Below, piece by piece: positions 56,071-57,572 of a stretch of 57,572 nt of DNA. Positions within the stretch are counted from its first letter, which is position 1; each line of letters begins with the position of its first letter. The position numbers and the translations under genes were made by a program. Source of the stretch: Pirellulales bacterium (lineage in GTDB: Bacteria > Planctomycetota > Planctomycetia > Pirellulales > Thermoguttaceae); NCBI GenBank assembly GCA_016935315.1, contig JAFGRD010000041.1, positions 1 to 57,572 of the forward strand, in the 5' to 3' direction. The notes below the pieces were generated by a model. The model saw only the letters and a program-made list of their open reading frames with translations. It ran no database searches and had not been told where the DNA came from.

Positions 56071-57572
56071 GTGGGTCGGCGACGGAAAGACCAAAGGCGG
56101 CTGGACCGGTCGCGCACAGCCCGGTCCCGCGTTTCTCATAACCACCACGCGTCGCGCGTCTGCCGTTTCGAGCAGATCGAGCCGCGGCGGTTGTTGGCGA
56201 TCAGCTATCCGGCGATCCAGGTCGGGGGCGTCTACATCGAAGACGGCGGCCATGCCGAGGACGAGACGCCCGACGCGTTCGAGGTCACCTTCGTCGGCGG
56301 TGCGCCGGGCACCCAACTGACCGAACTGGTGATCGACGGCGACAAGGACAGCAACGGTCTGCTCGGTCCGCTGGACGTCTTCTTCGATACCACGCTGGAT
56401 CCCCCCGGGGCCTTTGGGGCCGTGGGCTTGAAGATCGAGGAACAGACCGGGATCGATTGGGTCGAGTACGATCCGGTCCACGACGCCGACACCCGGCTGA
56501 CCTTCCGGTTCCGCGGCTTTGACGCCGGCGACAAGCTGCGATTCACCATCGATGTGGACGAGGTGGGCTCGACCGTCACCGCCGAGGTCGAGGGCGGCGA
56601 ATTCCACGACACCCACTTCCAAGCCAAATTCGAGGCCGATCATTTCGAGCTCGAACCGGGAGCCACCCGCTACGCCGATTACTACGATTTCGGCTCCTCG
56701 GCCCTGGCCGATCTCCTTCCCCCCGACAACTACCTCCAGTCGGGCGAGCGATCCGAGGCCGTCCACACCGCCGGCGCCATGATGACGCTCCAACAGACGC
56801 CGCTGCCGATCACCATCTCGGGCAAGGTGTTCCAGGACTTCGATCTGGACAACGTCCTCGACGCCGGCGAGCCGGGTCTGGCCGATTTCCGGCTGGACCT
56901 TTACGAGTTGGTGGGCACCGACTACGTGCCGGTAGCCGGACAAACCACCCGGACCAACGGCCAGGGACAGTACACCTTCACGGACGTGCTGCCCGGCACC
57001 TATCGAGTCGTCGAAACCCAGAAAGCCCCTTACCTCAGCATCGGGGCGACGCCGGGCACGGTCCTCGGGCAAACCCGCGGCCGCGTGATCGGCACCGACA
57101 TCATCAGCGACATCTCCCTGGTCGGCGGTGAAGACAGCGTCCGCAACGATTTCGCCGAAGCCCTGCCCGTCACCTTAAGCGGCCACGTCTATCACGACGC
57201 CGACAACGACGGCGTGCGCGAGCCCGGCGAGGTGGGCATTGCCGACGTGGCCATCGACGTGCAGCGCGTCGCGCCCGGCGGCGTGGCCCTGCCGCTGATC
57301 TACACCGCCTACACGCAGCCCGACGGCTCGTGGTCCGTCGACAACCTGATGCCCGGCAATTACCAGGTGATTGAAATCCATCCCGACGCCTACGACGACG
57401 GGCTCGACACGGCCGGAACGGCCGGCGGAACGGCCCACAACCCGGGCGACCTGATCGACGGAATCTGGCTGGGCAGCGGCCAGGCCGGCGAGAACTACGA
57501 CTTCGGCGAGCTGATGCCGGCCCGCCTCAGCGGCCACGTCTATCACGACGCCGACAACGACGGCGTGCGCGA
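56071..57572 (+). CDS. Large cell-surface protein with SdrD-B-like repeats (cut by window end)
   Basis: The visible 500 residues are the N-terminal part of a probably very large protein. GTG 56071 has AAGGAGGT at ideal distance. A basic, Arg/His-rich leader is followed by FEQIEPRRLLA, the planctomycete LEPR-XLL-like motif thought to direct export or anchoring. After about 200 residues of beta-rich sequence come SdrD-B/CnaB-like domains of the type SGKVFQDFDLDNVLDAGEPG with PGTYRVVE and NYDFGE ends. Two of them repeat with a 117-residue (351-bp) period and share 42 identical bases at 57180-57221 and 57531-57572, so the array is young or homogenised. There is no stop before the window ends. Confidence 0.9.
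   Translation, partial: MGRRRKDQRRLDRSRTARSRVSHNHHASRVCRFEQIEPRRLLAISYPAIQVGGVYIEDGGHAEDETPDAFEVTFVGGAPGTQLTELVIDGDKDSNGLLGPLDVFFDTTLDPPGAFGAVGLKIEEQTGIDWVEYDPVHDADTRLTFRFRGFDAGDKLRFTIDVDEVGSTVTAEVEGGEFHDTHFQAKFEADHFELEPGATRYADYYDFGSSALADLLPPDNYLQSGERSEAVHTAGAMMTLQQTPLPITISGKVFQDFDLDNVLDAGEPGLADFRLDLYELVGTDYVPVAGQTTRTNGQGQYTFTDVLPGTYRVVETQKAPYLSIGATPGTVLGQTRGRVIGTDIISDISLVGGEDSVRNDFAEALPVTLSGHVYHDADNDGVREPGEVGIADVAIDVQRVAPGGVALPLIYTAYTQPDGSWSVDNLMPGNYQVIEIHPDAYDDGLDTAGTAGGTAHNPGDLIDGIWLGSGQAGENYDFGELMPARLSGHVYHDADNDGVR

Overview
The window is GC-rich bacterial chromosome that reads as Planctomycetota, probably order Pirellulales (inference from gene content; no rRNA or other marker is present). 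Supporting signs are a BBP7/DUF1551-type outer-membrane protein, a surface protein with the LEPR-XLL-like N-terminal motif (FEQIEPRRLLA) and SdrD-B-like repeats, a PEP-CTERM tail, paired TPR and FG-GAP/ASPIC genes, and many exported sugar-active proteins (GH116-like, GH172/DUF2961, DUF1080-like). I found no tRNA, rRNA, CRISPR array, transposase, integrase or phage module.

Layout. 1-2 kb: a 155-bp inverted-repeat element, a possibly truncated gene and an RCC1-repeat PEP-CTERM protein. 2-9.2 kb: proton-pumping P-type ATPase, a small STAS-like protein and phosphoglucomutase on the minus strand, then a plus-strand HtrA protease. 9.4-20.5 kb: a long minus-strand run of AMP-ligase, Tat-exported GH116-like enzyme, membrane C39-type peptidase, TolB-like propeller, FGE-like lipoprotein candidate, MBOAT acyltransferase and SGNH protein; the last two form a classic O-acetylation pair. 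21.2-26.3 kb: plus-strand TPR protein, FG-GAP/ASPIC protein and a penicillin-acylase-family hydrolase. 26.3-32 kb: minus-strand phosphohexomutase, a GH172 protein carrying a pseudopilin-like segment, and a PhoPQ-related-type hydrolase. 32.4-36.5 kb: DUF819 membrane protein, a monocistronic ParA-like ATPase with its own terminator, and BBP7. 36.6-44.5 kb: TPR and HDOD proteins, a small membrane protein, an HMGL-like aldolase, then a tight plus-strand trio (Tat-exported FucI-fold protein, histidine phosphatase, PMT-like membrane protein). 44.5-49.9 kb: minus-strand hisI, hisG, DUF1080-like, RidA and a secreted glycosidase-like protein. 50.2-57.6 kb: small GT2 protein, HTH regulator, galK, gltA, WD40 protein and the start of a large repeat-rich surface protein cut by the window end.

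The most striking unexplained structure is a set of short palindromic dispersed elements. Family A is 155 bp (one copy). Family B is 99 bp with three full copies and one degenerate fragment; two copies in inverted orientation bracket hisG, and one supplies the hisI stop codon. Family C is 140 bp with two inverted copies 27 kb apart, each ending just upstream of a gene in the same relative orientation. They look like non-autonomous MITE- or BIME-like elements. I saw no clear novel defence or mobile system. The protein-level oddities are a GH172-pseudopilin fusion, a GH116-like enzyme with a very large insertion, an in-frame deletion in an ASPIC protein, and cysteine clusters ahead of two Tat signals.
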